Below, piece by piece: positions 45,774 through 54,007 of a stretch of DNA of 64,000 nucleotides; the first letter of the stretch is position 1, and each line of letters starts with the position of its first letter. The translations under genes and the position numbers were made by a program. Source of the stretch: Telmatospirillum sp. J64-1 (lineage in GTDB: Bacteria > Pseudomonadota > Alphaproteobacteria > Rhodospirillales > Magnetospirillaceae); the NCBI RefSeq assembly GCF_006980715.1, contig NZ_SBHN01000023.1:42727-106726 (forward strand), written 5' to 3'. Under the pieces are notes generated by a model. It searched no databases and was not told the origin of the DNA. It saw nothing but the letters and a program-made list of their open reading frames with translations.

Positions 45774-46799
45774 TCAGCGCATCGGGCTGGCATAGAGCAG
45801 GCCGCCGCGCGTCCACAGATCGTTGAGGCCCCGTTCCAGCTGCAACGGAGACTTCGCGCCGAGATGGCGCTCGAAGATTTCCCCGTAATTGCCCACCGTG
45901 CGCAGGATGCGATAGGCCCATTCGTCGTCCAGGCCCAACGGCCCGCCGATCCCCGGCACGCTGCCCAGCAGGCGGCGGTTTTCCGGGTTGCCGTGGCTGC
46001 GCATCTCCGGCGCGTTGGCCTGCGTGATCTCCCGTTCCTCGGCCTCGATCATGACGAAGATCACCCAGCGCAGGATATTGAACCAGGCCGGGTCGTCGTC
46101 CCGCACCGCCGGCGTCATGGGCTCCTTGGAAATCCGCTCGGGCAGGATCAGGAAATCGTCGGGATTCGGCGCGGCGCTCAGGCGGAGCGCCATCAGGAGA
46201 AGACTGTCACTGGTATAGAGATCGCAGCGATCGGTGAAGAAGGCGGTCTTCATTTCCTGCTCGGAATTGAAGACCATCAGACGCAGGTCGAGACGGTGAA
46301 CCTGCAGGTAATCCGTCAGGTTCTGATGCGCCGTGGTACCGGCCTGGACGCAGACCGACGCGCCGGCAGGAACTTCGCTCAGCCGCGTCACGCCCTGGCT
46401 GCGCCGCATCATGAAGGCCTGGCCGTCATAGAAGATGGTGCTGGCGAAATGGACCCCCATGGCGGCATCCCGCGAATAGGTCCAGGTGGTGCTGCGGAAC
46501 AGGACGTCCACCTCGCCCGTCTGGAGGGCCGGGATCCGCGTCTGGACGCCGAGCGGCACGAATTTCACCCGCTCGCCGTCGCCCAGAACGGCGGCCGCGA
46601 GGGCTCGGCAGAAATCGACCTCGAAACCGGTCCAGCGGCCATTTTCCATGACCGAGGCGAAACCCGGCACATTGGGCGGGACCCCGCAATGGAGCATCCC
46701 CCGCCGCCGCACCTCTTCAAGGGTCTGACTCGCCTGAACCATATGTGCACTCGCCACGAAGATCAGAAGCGAGAGGAACAGAACGAGAAAACGGGACAT
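45774..46799 (-). CDS. Periplasmic amino-acid-binding protein (ABC transporter, AapJ-like)
   Basis: A 341-aa solute-binding protein of the polar amino-acid type. It has a signal peptide (cleavage near residue 23, VQA), then GMLHCGVPPNVPGFASVMEN and GFEVDFCRALAAAVLGD, ending WAYRILRTVGNYGEIFERHL. The length and tail are those of general L-amino-acid binding proteins such as AapJ/BztA. No permease or ATPase gene adjoins it, so it is an orphan. It diverges from the hybrid kinase and could act as a signal-input protein. Confidence 0.88.
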   Translation of the reverse strand: MSRFLVLFLSLLIFVASAHMVQASQTLEEVRRRGMLHCGVPPNVPGFASVMENGRWTGFEVDFCRALAAAVLGDGERVKFVPLGVQTRIPALQTGEVDVLFRSTTWTYSRDAAMGVHFASTIFYDGQAFMMRRSQGVTRLSEVPAGASVCVQAGTTAHQNLTDYLQVHRLDLRLMVFNSEQEMKTAFFTDRCDLYTSDSLLLMALRLSAAPNPDDFLILPERISKEPMTPAVRDDDPAWFNILRWVIFVMIEAEEREITQANAPEMRSHGNPENRRLLGSVPGIGGPLGLDDEWAYRILRTVGNYGEIFERHLGAKSPLQLERGLNDLWTRGGLLYASPMR

Positions 46800-46894
46800 G
46801 GGACACGTCCATTGTCATATCGGAGCGCCAAAGCTAGTATACCTCTTAGCCGGGTTCAATGCGACGGGCACCCGAACGGAAAGCAGGGCGAATC

Positions 46895-49771
46895 ATGAAA
46901 GCCTTCCGCATGGGGGTAAGAACCCGCCTGATGATCAGTCTGGTGGGGGCGGCTGCATTCACGATCATCGCCAGCGGTGTGGCCATCGACGCCTTCACCC
47001 GGCTGAAGCGTGAATTGTCGGAAATCTCCTCCTATGAATTGCCGACCCTGATCGCGGCCCACAACCTGGCCCAGCAGGCCGAGGCCACCGTGTCCGCCGC
47101 GCCGGCCGTCGCCGCGTCGCTGATGCATTCCCAGCGCCAGACCGCCTTCTACCGTATCCGCGACCAGGAAGCCCGGCTGAACGAATTGCTGGACCTCCTG
47201 TCGGGCATGCCGGGCGTCTCTTCCGAGCAGATCAACGCCATCGCCTTCGAGCAGCGTTTGCTGAGCGCCACCTTCCACGGTTTGAACACGGCGGCGCGCC
47301 GTCATATCGACGCTCGTCTGCGCAAGCAGGCGCTGCTGGACGATCTCGCCCAGCTCCAGTCCGCCCCGAACGAACAGGCGCCGTCGCGCCAGGCCCTGGA
47401 CCTGCTGCTGCAGGGGGGACTGGCCCAGCATTACCGCGAGATCGACCGGCTCGAAGCGGAATTCCTCCGCCTTGTGCAATCCGCCGCCCTGGCCGATGAC
47501 CCGGACCTGGAACAGATCCGGCAGATCGGGATCGGGGAGAACGGTCTTTTCACGCAGCGCCGCCGCGAACTGGCCGCCCAGAGCGAGTTGGAAGGGCTGC
47601 TGATCCGCCATGCCCATCTTTCCGACCGGCTGATCTTCACCGTCAGCGAACTCAGCCATGCCGCCCAGCGGCGCATCGAGGCCTCCACGACCGAAAGCCA
47701 AGACCTGCTGGCGTCCCACAGCCGGCTGCTGATCCTGCTGACTCTCCTCTGCCTGCTGGGCGTCCTCGCCCTCGCCGCCTATGTCTCGCGGACCATTCTG
47801 CGGCGCATCGAGGACCTGAAGACGGCGATGGTGGCCGGTGCCGCCGGCGAGAAAGTGGAAATCCCCCTCCAGGGCCAGGACGAGATCACCGACATGGCCC
47901 GCGCGCTGCGGGTCTTCGTCTCGGCCCGCGACACCGCCGAAGCCGCCTTGCGCGCCAGCGAACAGCGCTTCCGCGATATCGCCGAGGCGGGCTCGGAATG
48001 GCTGTGGGAACGGGGCCCGGACCTGAAATTCACCTATATCTCGGAACGCCCGGACAGCCTTGCCGCCCTGCTTTCGGCGACGATGTACGGCCGCCTGATG
48101 CCCGAACGTCTCGCCGAGGCGGAAGACGAGATGGCATGGCGCCGTCATCTCGATCAGCTGCGCCGCCACGAATCCTTCCGCGATTTCCGCTACCGCCTGA
48201 AAGGGCCGGACGGACGCTGGATTCATGCCCGGCTCAGCGGCAGGCCGATCTTCGCGGAAGACGGCACCTTGCTCGGCTATCGCGGCACCGGCACCGACAT
48301 CACCCAGGAGGTCGAGGCCCAGGAGAAGGCCGCGGCGGCCCAGCAGCGCCTCATCGACGCGGTGGACAACATCCCAGAAGGCTTCCTGCTGCTGGCTCCG
48401 GACGGCAAGGTCCTGCTGGCCAACAGCCACTTCCGCAACCTGTTCCCCCAGGGCGCCGACCTCGAAACGCTGCTGCCCGAGGGAAAAGACGGGCGGAGCG
48501 GCGTCACCGAGCGCCATGTGAACGGGCGCTGGCTGCATATCCGCAAGCATCGCATGACCGATGGTTCCATCGTCGGGATGTTCATCGACATCACCGACAC
48601 CAAGATCCGCGAGGAGGAATTGCGCGAGGCCAAGGAGGCCGCCGAGGAAGCGGACCTGGAGAAGACCCGTTTCCTGGCCGCCGCCAGCCACGACCTGCGC
48701 CAGCCCCTGCAAGCCCTGGGCATGTTCTCGGCGACCCTGGCCGAACGCGACCTGCCGCCGGAGGAAAGGGCCCTGGTGGGCAAGATCCAGGGCTCGCTGG
48801 AAGCGCTGGAAAGCCTGTTCGACGCCTTGCTCGACCTCTCAAGGCTGGATGCCGGCGTGGTCGAGCCGGTGCCGACCACCTTCCCGATCAATGCCATGCT
48901 GGCACGTATCGCCGCCGATTTCGCGCCCCTCGCCCAGGCCAAGGGGCTGCGCCTGGCGGTGCGGCCGCTGCCGCTGCTGACCCATACCGACCCGGCCCTG
49001 CTGGAACGCATCCTGCGCAACCTGGTATCCAATGCCGTGCGCTACACCCGGAGGGGCGGCGTGCTGGTCGGCTGCCGCCGGCGCGGATCCATGCTGCGCA
49101 TCGAGGTCTGGGACACCGGCCCCGGTATTCCCGAAGACAAGGTCGGGGAGATCTTCCATGAATTCGTCCAGTTGGAAGCCCCTGCCAAGGGAAATAAAGG
49201 ACTTGGACTGGGACTGGCTATTGTTGAACGCACCGCCGCTTTGCTAGGACTTCATCTGGAGGTTCGGTCGCGTCTGGGGCGAGGCTCGACTTTCGGCATA
49301 GAGATCCCCCTGGCCCAAGGCGCCGCGCCGCGTCCGGTGCCCATGCCCCAGGCCGCCACCGACGACCTGAGCGGCCGCACCATCCTGGTCATCGACGACG
49401 AAAACAACGTGCGCGAGGCGTTGCGCCTGCTGTTCGAGGCCTGGAACTGCCGGACCTACTCGGCGGCCTCCGCCGCCGAGGCGCTGGCCCTGCTGGAAAA
49501 GAAAAAGATCCGACTCGACGCCATCGTCGCCGATTACCGCCTGTGCGGCGGCCTGACCGGCGGCGCTGCGATCGAGGACATCCGGCGCCAGCAGCAGGCC
49601 CCCGTTCCGGCCCTGCTGGTCACCGGCGACACCGCGCCCGACCGCCTGCGCGAGGCGCTGAGCCACGGCCTGCCGCTGCTGCACAAGCCCGTCAGACCCG
49701 AAAGACTACGCAGTCTTCTGTCGCAAGAATTAGAGAAAACACCCCAATCCTTGGTAGAGAATCAGGCCTGA
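46895..49771 (+). CDS. Hybrid sensor histidine kinase with PAS domains and receiver
   Basis: A 958-aa membrane kinase. TM1 is at about 10-30, a helical periplasmic domain runs to about 275, and TM2 (LLILLTLLCLLGVLALAAY) comes next, followed by HAMP (near 300-360), two PAS regions and HisKA with AAASHDLRQPLQALGMF. HATPase shows NLVSNAVRYT, DTGPGIPEDK and NKGLGLGLAIVE. A C-terminal receiver has ILVIDDENNVREAL and VADYRLCGG. The HDLRQPLQAL pattern belongs to the PAS-hybrid family that pairs with LuxR-type regulators, and one follows. The start chosen has AGGG upstream; 46859 is an alternative. Confidence 0.92.
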   Translation: MKAFRMGVRTRLMISLVGAAAFTIIASGVAIDAFTRLKRELSEISSYELPTLIAAHNLAQQAEATVSAAPAVAASLMHSQRQTAFYRIRDQEARLNELLDLLSGMPGVSSEQINAIAFEQRLLSATFHGLNTAARRHIDARLRKQALLDDLAQLQSAPNEQAPSRQALDLLLQGGLAQHYREIDRLEAEFLRLVQSAALADDPDLEQIRQIGIGENGLFTQRRRELAAQSELEGLLIRHAHLSDRLIFTVSELSHAAQRRIEASTTESQDLLASHSRLLILLTLLCLLGVLALAAYVSRTILRRIEDLKTAMVAGAAGEKVEIPLQGQDEITDMARALRVFVSARDTAEAALRASEQRFRDIAEAGSEWLWERGPDLKFTYISERPDSLAALLSATMYGRLMPERLAEAEDEMAWRRHLDQLRRHESFRDFRYRLKGPDGRWIHARLSGRPIFAEDGTLLGYRGTGTDITQEVEAQEKAAAAQQRLIDAVDNIPEGFLLLAPDGKVLLANSHFRNLFPQGADLETLLPEGKDGRSGVTERHVNGRWLHIRKHRMTDGSIVGMFIDITDTKIREEELREAKEAAEEADLEKTRFLAAASHDLRQPLQALGMFSATLAERDLPPEERALVGKIQGSLEALESLFDALLDLSRLDAGVVEPVPTTFPINAMLARIAADFAPLAQAKGLRLAVRPLPLLTHTDPALLERILRNLVSNAVRYTRRGGVLVGCRRRGSMLRIEVWDTGPGIPEDKVGEIFHEFVQLEAPAKGNKGLGLGLAIVERTAALLGLHLEVRSRLGRGSTFGIEIPLAQGAAPRPVPMPQAATDDLSGRTILVIDDENNVREALRLLFEAWNCRTYSAASAAEALALLEKKKIRLDAIVADYRLCGGLTGGAAIEDIRRQQQAPVPALLVTGDTAPDRLREALSHGLPLLHKPVRPERLRSLLSQELEKTPQSLVENQA

Positions 49772-50048
49772 CGTAAATCTCCACACAGAGAACAATTTCT
49801 TAACAAAGAAGAACGACACTGAAAGAGAAAGGTCAAGGCTTTGGTATAACTGGCATTATGCCTGTCATATGACCATGGAGTTAGACCGCCGTATTGGCCC
49901 ACAAATAAGTTGCTTTCAATTCCCCTAAAGCTATTTTGGGCGTAGCAATAGCTGCATTCCGGTATGGAATGAGGTATCCTTCGAGCCGATGGGGGTAGGT
50001 ATGGCAGTGGTCACAGACGGCCCGTCGCATATGGTGAGGGACAAGGTC
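49772..50048. promoter_or_regulatory. AT-rich gap with two dyads before the LuxR-type regulator
   Basis: The gap is AT-rich compared with its surroundings. It holds AGCTATT-N11-AATAGCT (49929-49953) and CATTCC-N5-GGAATG (49955-49971), adjacent to each other. Both are candidate binding sites for the regulator or an autoregulator. No gene is seen. Confidence 0.5.
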
Positions 50049-50732
50049 ATGAAAATTATGATCGCAGATGATCATGAGTTGTTTCGGGACGGGCTCCGCC
50101 ACGTCCTCGACCAGCTGGGTGACGGCCTGACGATTATCGAGGCGAGCGATTATGCCGAGGCCTTGGAAAAGGCCTCGACCGAAGAAGGCCTGGACATCGT
50201 GCTGATGGACCTGGCCATGCCCGGCATGCCTTGGGGCGAGGGCCTGCAAGCCCTGCGCGAGCGTCTGCCCGAGGAAGTGCCGATCATCGTCCTGTCGGCA
50301 TCGGACGATCGCCGCCATGTCCTGCAGGCCGTCAATATCGGTGCCGCCGGCTTCATCCCCAAGACGTCCAGCTCCCGCGTCATGCTGAGCGCGCTCAAGC
50401 TGGTCCTGTCGGGCGGCGTCTATCTGCCTCCGGCCCTGCTGGAGCAAAGCGCCTCCAGCCAGCCGATGATGGACAATCCCGGCAGCCCCTTCGGTGCCGA
50501 GAACACCGCTTCCTTCCTGACGCCGCGCCAGCGCGAGGTCCTGACCCTGCTGGGCCAGGGCAAGTCGAACAAGGAAATCGCCCGCGTCCTGCAACTGGCG
50601 GAAGGAACCGTCAAGCTGCATGTCACCGCGATCCTGAAGGCGCTGAACGTCAACAACCGCACCCGTGCGGTGGTCGCCGCCGCCCAGCTTGGCCTGACCT
50701 CGCCCGACAACGTGTCGAGCATCAGCCATTAA
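50049..50732 (+). CDS. LuxR/NarL-type response regulator
   Basis: A 227-aa response regulator. The receiver starts MKIMIADDHELFRDGLRHVL, with the phospho-Asp in IVLMDLAMPGM and the switch Lys in GFIPKTSSS. The HTH is LTPRQREVLTLLGQGKSNKE followed by an LHVTAILKAL recognition stretch. It is the likely partner of the upstream hybrid kinase on the same strand. I chose the ATG at 50049 because the receiver begins there; starts at 50001 and 49989 would add a tail. Targets are unknown. Confidence 0.9.
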   Translation: MKIMIADDHELFRDGLRHVLDQLGDGLTIIEASDYAEALEKASTEEGLDIVLMDLAMPGMPWGEGLQALRERLPEEVPIIVLSASDDRRHVLQAVNIGAAGFIPKTSSSRVMLSALKLVLSGGVYLPPALLEQSASSQPMMDNPGSPFGAENTASFLTPRQREVLTLLGQGKSNKEIARVLQLAEGTVKLHVTAILKALNVNNRTRAVVAAAQLGLTSPDNVSSISH

Positions 50733-50916
50733 GCGGCTCCGGGGCCGTCCACCCCGTCCCGCAGGACGGATGGCAGGCATCCGGGCGAGGCGAGACATAT
50801 TCGACGTTCTGTATTGTCTTCCTGCTTAGACCTGCCGGCCCCGGCCCCCTCCAGGGGCGGGCGGCAGGCCCAAGCTCCCTTCCCGACCTCTCGCGATTCC
50901 GCTGTCCTTCCGGGAC

Positions 50917-50952
50917 AGAAAAAAGCGGCGCAAGCCGGAAGGCATGCGCCGC
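50917..50952 (-). terminator. Terminator of the PRC-barrel gene
   Basis: On the minus strand GCGGCGCA pairs with TGCGCCGC across a 12-base loop, and TTTTTTCTG follows. It is 66 bases downstream of the gene's stop. Confidence 0.8.
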
Positions 50953-51017
50953 AGTTTGGGGGTCTTTGGTGACCAGCCGGAGGTCACCCTCTCCTACGGG
51001 ACCAATAAACGCACTTC

Positions 51018-51533
51018 TTACTGAGCGGTACCGCCCGGCGCGGGCTGCTGCTCGGCATCCTGCGGCGCGCTGCCCTGCTGACCCGCCTGATCCGGATCGA
51101 CATAGGCTTCGGCCTGTTCAAGCTGTTCGCGGGTGGCGTTGACGGTCACCTGTTCCGGAGTGATTTCCAGGCTGTCCCAGTTCAGCGCTACCTTGCGGTC
51201 GCCCATGCCCAGGAAGCCACCCACCGAAACCACGGCATGAGTGATTTGGCCGTTGTCGCGGTCGATGATCAGGCTGTCGATATTACCGAGATTCTCGCCC
51301 TGCGGATTGACCGCGCTGCGGCCGACGATGTCATCGCTTGGGATGGCGTTCTGCGGCAGTTGGGCCTGCAGTTGCTCCATGTCGTCAGCGGCGGCGCCGA
51401 CCTCGAGCTGCTGACCAGCACCCTGCTGCTGGGGAGCAGCCGCCGGATCTTCGGCGGGCTGAGCCCCCTGCGCCCAAACCGGGGTGGAAAGCATCAGAGC
51501 GATGGCGGCAGGGCTGATTATGCGCTTGAGCAT
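51018..51533 (-). CDS. PRC-barrel domain protein, exported
   Basis: A 171-aa protein with a signal peptide (cleavage near residue 21, VWA). A Pro/Gln-rich stretch comes next, then a PRC-barrel with DIVGRSAVNPQGENLGNIDS and DSLIIDRDNGQITHAVVSVG. Exported PRC-barrel proteins are often stress induced in Alphaproteobacteria. The region 51639-51664 holds a GGAAC..CGTT promoter match reading into it. Confidence 0.85.
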   Translation of the reverse strand: MLKRIISPAAIALMLSTPVWAQGAQPAEDPAAAPQQQGAGQQLEVGAAADDMEQLQAQLPQNAIPSDDIVGRSAVNPQGENLGNIDSLIIDRDNGQITHAVVSVGGFLGMGDRKVALNWDSLEITPEQVTVNATREQLEQAEAYVDPDQAGQQGSAPQDAEQQPAPGGTAQ

Positions 51534-51638
51534 CTAGGAATTCCTCCGTGTTGCCATTCGTCCTTGGAATACGTCCCTGGAATGGGATGCGTCCCTTGCG
51601 GGGCGGAGCGATATGCCCGCCCGCCACTCACTGGGACT

Positions 51639-51664
51639 AACGCCCCCGGCTCGCCGGGAGTTCC
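51639..51664 (-). promoter_or_regulatory. Candidate EcfG-type stress promoter for the PRC-barrel gene
   Basis: On the minus strand GGAAC is followed after 17 bases by CGTT, the pattern of the alphaproteobacterial general stress sigma factor. It lies 106 bases upstream of the start codon at 51533. Confidence 0.55.
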
Positions 51665-51754
51665 CCCTTTCTTTCGGGGAGGGAGCCCGGACTTTCGGGG
51701 AAAAACCAAGCATCCCATGGAGATGGAACGGGAAATTCCGGACCTGCCGGGCAC

Positions 51755-51783
51755 GAAAAAGAGGCCGGCGCGAGGCCGGCCTT
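51755..51783 (-). terminator. Terminator candidate downstream of the glycine-zipper gene
   Basis: AGGCCGGC and GCCGGCCT form a perfect 8-bp stem, and on the minus strand a TTTTT tract follows. It is about 205 bases past the gene's stop, so the transcript would have a long 3' tail. The rest of 51534-51988 shows no gene. Confidence 0.6.
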
Positions 51784-51988
51784 AAGTTAGCAGGGAGGTA
51801 TCGGTACACGACACCGGCAGTGCCATGCCCTATGGGAAACAACGGCGGCGCAACATGAAAGGTTCCGCCGTCCCGGCCTGACCGAATCCTCTGCGCGTCC
51901 GCTCCCCCCAGCATTGCAAAAAACGCCGGGGAAGGCGGCCGCACCGCCGGGTTTCACCCGATCCGGCCGGGGCCGCCGGTCCGTGGTC

Positions 51989-52468
51989 TCAGTTGGCCAG
52001 CTGCCAGCTTCCATCGGGCTGCTGGCAGGCGGTGCCGCGGGCTTCCTGGGCGCGCCCCTCGATATAGATGGTATGGACATAATCGCGGCAGTTCCGGTTG
52101 CCGTCCTGATAGCTGCGCACCGGCGTCACCGTACCGCTGGCATTGCTTTCCGGATTGTTCCAGGTGATCGAACTGTTGGAGGCCAGGGCCTGACGCTCGG
52201 CCTGGGCGGCCTGGTTCTGGGCCGGCTCGCTGAGACGCGCGCCGACCTGACGGCCGAGATAGGCGCCCAGCAGCGTGCCCGCCGCCGTCGCCGCCAACTG
52301 GCCCGAACCGCGTCCGAACTGCGCGCCCGCCAAGGCCCCGGCCGCAGCGCCGCCCAGGGTCCCCACCGTTTCGCCGCTCATCCCCGTTCCGCCGGCGCCC
52401 CCTTGCGCGCAGGAGGCAAGCATGGCCGCCGAGAGCAGCGCCGCGACGCTCTTCTTGATGTTCTTCAT
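51989..52468 (-). CDS. Glycine-zipper (17-kDa antigen-like) outer-membrane lipoprotein
   Basis: A 159-aa protein with a lipoprotein signal (AALLSAAMLASC, Cys at residue 20). Glycine-zipper repeats follow (GETVGTLGGAAAGALAGAQF, then AATAAGTLLGAYLGRQVGARL), and the C-terminal half carries NCRDYVHTIYIEGRAQEARG with two Cys, as in the rickettsial 17-kDa surface antigen family. It may stabilise the envelope. GGAGGAAG precedes the ATG at 52468. It lies just downstream of the ECF sigma gene. Confidence 0.88.
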   Translation of the reverse strand: MKNIKKSVAALLSAAMLASCAQGGAGGTGMSGETVGTLGGAAAGALAGAQFGRGSGQLAATAAGTLLGAYLGRQVGARLSEPAQNQAAQAERQALASNSSITWNNPESNASGTVTPVRSYQDGNRNCRDYVHTIYIEGRAQEARGTACQQPDGSWQLAN

Positions 52469-52513
52469 CCGACTTCCTCCGTCTCTATAGCGTTTCGCTG
52501 TCCTTAAAATAGC

Positions 52514-52538
52514 GAGGGCGGCGCAATGCGCCGCCCTC
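52514..52538. promoter_or_regulatory. Perfect GC-rich hairpin between sigma-factor and lipoprotein genes
   Basis: GAGGGCGGCGC-AAT-GCGCCGCCCTC has 11-base arms. On the minus strand it lies 30 bases past the sigma-factor stop. A weak T-rich stretch (TATTTTAA) follows, so it may end or attenuate the sigma-factor transcript. Confidence 0.6.
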
Positions 52539-52568
52539 TCCTTCCGTTCTCCTCCTTTTGTCACAGCA

Positions 52569-53123
52569 TCACCCGGCACGCCGCCGCCCACCGACCATGG
52601 GGCGCGGCATCCCGGAGCGCCCGCGCGGCATGGGTGAGCGCAGATCGCCGTCCATCAGGTTGCGCAGGCGGCGCCGCGCCCGGGACAACCGGGATTTCAC
52701 CGTGCCCATGGGAACGCCCAGGGCTTCGGCCGCGTCTTCGTATTGCATGCCTTCCAGGCCGACCATCAGGACCACCTGCTGTTCCTGTTCGGGCAGGTCG
52801 TCGAAGGCACGGGCCAGATCGGTCAGGGTGACGCTATGGTATTGGCGGGCAGGGCAGGACAGAACCTGGTGCTCGTCAAGCAAAGGCACCGTATTCGTCA
52901 CGGAAGAGTGGCGGAGATACTGGTTGATATAAAGGTTATGGAGAATAGTGAACAACCAAGCACGAAGATTGCTTCCTTGGCGCCACAAATGTTCCCTTGA
53001 TATAGCGCGCTCTAGACAGTCCTGGACAAGGTCCTCTGCATGAACCGAATCCCGGACAAGGACACGAGCATAACGCCGCAGGTTGGGGATGTGCTCGGAA
53101 ACCATGAGTGCGAATTCCGCCAT
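52569..53123 (-). CDS. ECF-type RNA polymerase sigma factor
   Basis: A 184-aa sigma factor with regions 2 (LRRYARVLVRDSVHAEDLVQ, then NLRAWLFTILHNLYINQY) and 4 (LPEQEQQVVLMVGLEGMQYE, then GVPMGTVKSRLSRARRRL). It has no large N- or C-terminal extension. The sequence resembles the alphaproteobacterial EcfG group, but no NepR or PhyR gene lies nearby, so an independent ECF factor is also possible. AAGG upstream of the ATG at 53123. Nearby stress genes with GGAAC-type promoters suggest it could act on them. Confidence 0.88.
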   Translation of the reverse strand: MAEFALMVSEHIPNLRRYARVLVRDSVHAEDLVQDCLERAISREHLWRQGSNLRAWLFTILHNLYINQYLRHSSVTNTVPLLDEHQVLSCPARQYHSVTLTDLARAFDDLPEQEQQVVLMVGLEGMQYEDAAEALGVPMGTVKSRLSRARRRLRNLMDGDLRSPMPRGRSGMPRPMVGGRRRAG

Positions 53124-53298
53124 GTCCTTCACCTTTTGCGGGGGGAAAATAACGACGAACGTCGTGGATGGGGCTCGTCTCTGCTCCCGGGAGTCTGTCA
53201 GTCTATATCCGTTGGATAGGCCAAGAGGTGTGGAGACCAACCGATGAAATTAAGTTGAACTGATGGAGTAATCCCTAATCGGACAGGGAGACGCGAAC

Positions 53299-53330
53299 GG
53301 CCGCCGCCCCCGAACGAAGGGGCGGCGGCC
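53299..53330. terminator. Strong GC-rich hairpin between divergent ends
   Basis: GGCCGCCGCCCC and GGGGCGGCGGCC form a perfect 12-bp stem with an 8-base loop. It lies 45 bases after the hemerythrin stop (minus strand). Without a T tract it is either a Rho-type end or an mRNA stabiliser. Confidence 0.5.
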
Positions 53331-53374
53331 TGCGGTCCGAAAGGACGGAACGGCGGGAAACGCTTACCGAAGGG

Positions 53375-53827
53375 TCAGGAAATGTGCTTCTTTTCCTCTT
53401 CCTTCACCTCCTCGACATCCTCAACCATGTGCTCCATGTCTTCCTCGCCCAGCAGCTTCTGGGCATTGTCGAAAATCTCGCTCTCCTCTTCCTGGACATG
53501 GTGCTCGACCATTTCCTTGATCTGCTGGATGCATTTCAGCCAAGCGTCGCTGTCGATGGGCTGCTTCTCGGCCTCGCCCAGCATCTTCTCCACTTCGTGA
53601 TGCTCCTCGGTGGCCTCGTCGATCATGTCCTTCTGCTTCTCATGCAGAGGCGGGTAGAAGACCTTCTCCTCGGCATGGGCATGAGCGATCAATTCCTGCT
53701 TCAGCTTGTGGAACAATTCCTCGCGGTCCTTCTTGGCGCCGTTCGAGGTCTGTTCGATCTGGCTGAACAGATCACGCACCCGCTGATGGTCCTGCTTGAG
53801 CATCTCGAAGAGTTGATTCGAAGCCAT
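53375..53827 (-). CDS. Hemerythrin HHE domain protein
   Basis: A 150-aa four-helix protein with iron-ligand motifs: LKQDHQRVRDLF, LIAHAHAEEKVFYPPL, ATEEHHEVEKML and MVEHHVQEEESEIFD. These match a hemerythrin HHE-cation domain, which binds a di-iron centre for oxygen or NO sensing or storage. The C-terminus is acidic (VEEVKEEEKKH). ATG 53827 begins the domain; the extension to 53986 is not credible. Divergent from the Rieske/FAD gene and preceded by a GGAAC-type promoter. Confidence 0.9.
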   Translation of the reverse strand: MASNQLFEMLKQDHQRVRDLFSQIEQTSNGAKKDREELFHKLKQELIAHAHAEEKVFYPPLHEKQKDMIDEATEEHHEVEKMLGEAEKQPIDSDAWLKCIQQIKEMVEHHVQEEESEIFDNAQKLLGEEDMEHMVEDVEEVKEEEKKHIS

Positions 53828-53870
53828 GGATGCGTACTCCGTTGTTGCTGACGTCGTGGTCCTGGCAAGC

Positions 53871-53896
53871 AAACATTCGACGCAGCAAATGGTTCC
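53871..53896 (-). promoter_or_regulatory. Candidate EcfG-type stress promoter for the hemerythrin gene
   Basis: On the minus strand GGAAC is separated by 17 bases from GTTT, the EcfG pattern with T instead of C before GTT. It lies 44 bases upstream of the start codon at 53827. Confidence 0.6.
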
Positions 53897-54007
53897 TTGG
53901 GGAGTACGCCCCATGACGCGGCGCCCCCGATAACGGGCAATCGGGCCTATGCCCGACCGCCCCCCGCCCCAGATCAACAAGGCCACCCTTGCCCCGGAGC
54001 ACAGTCA

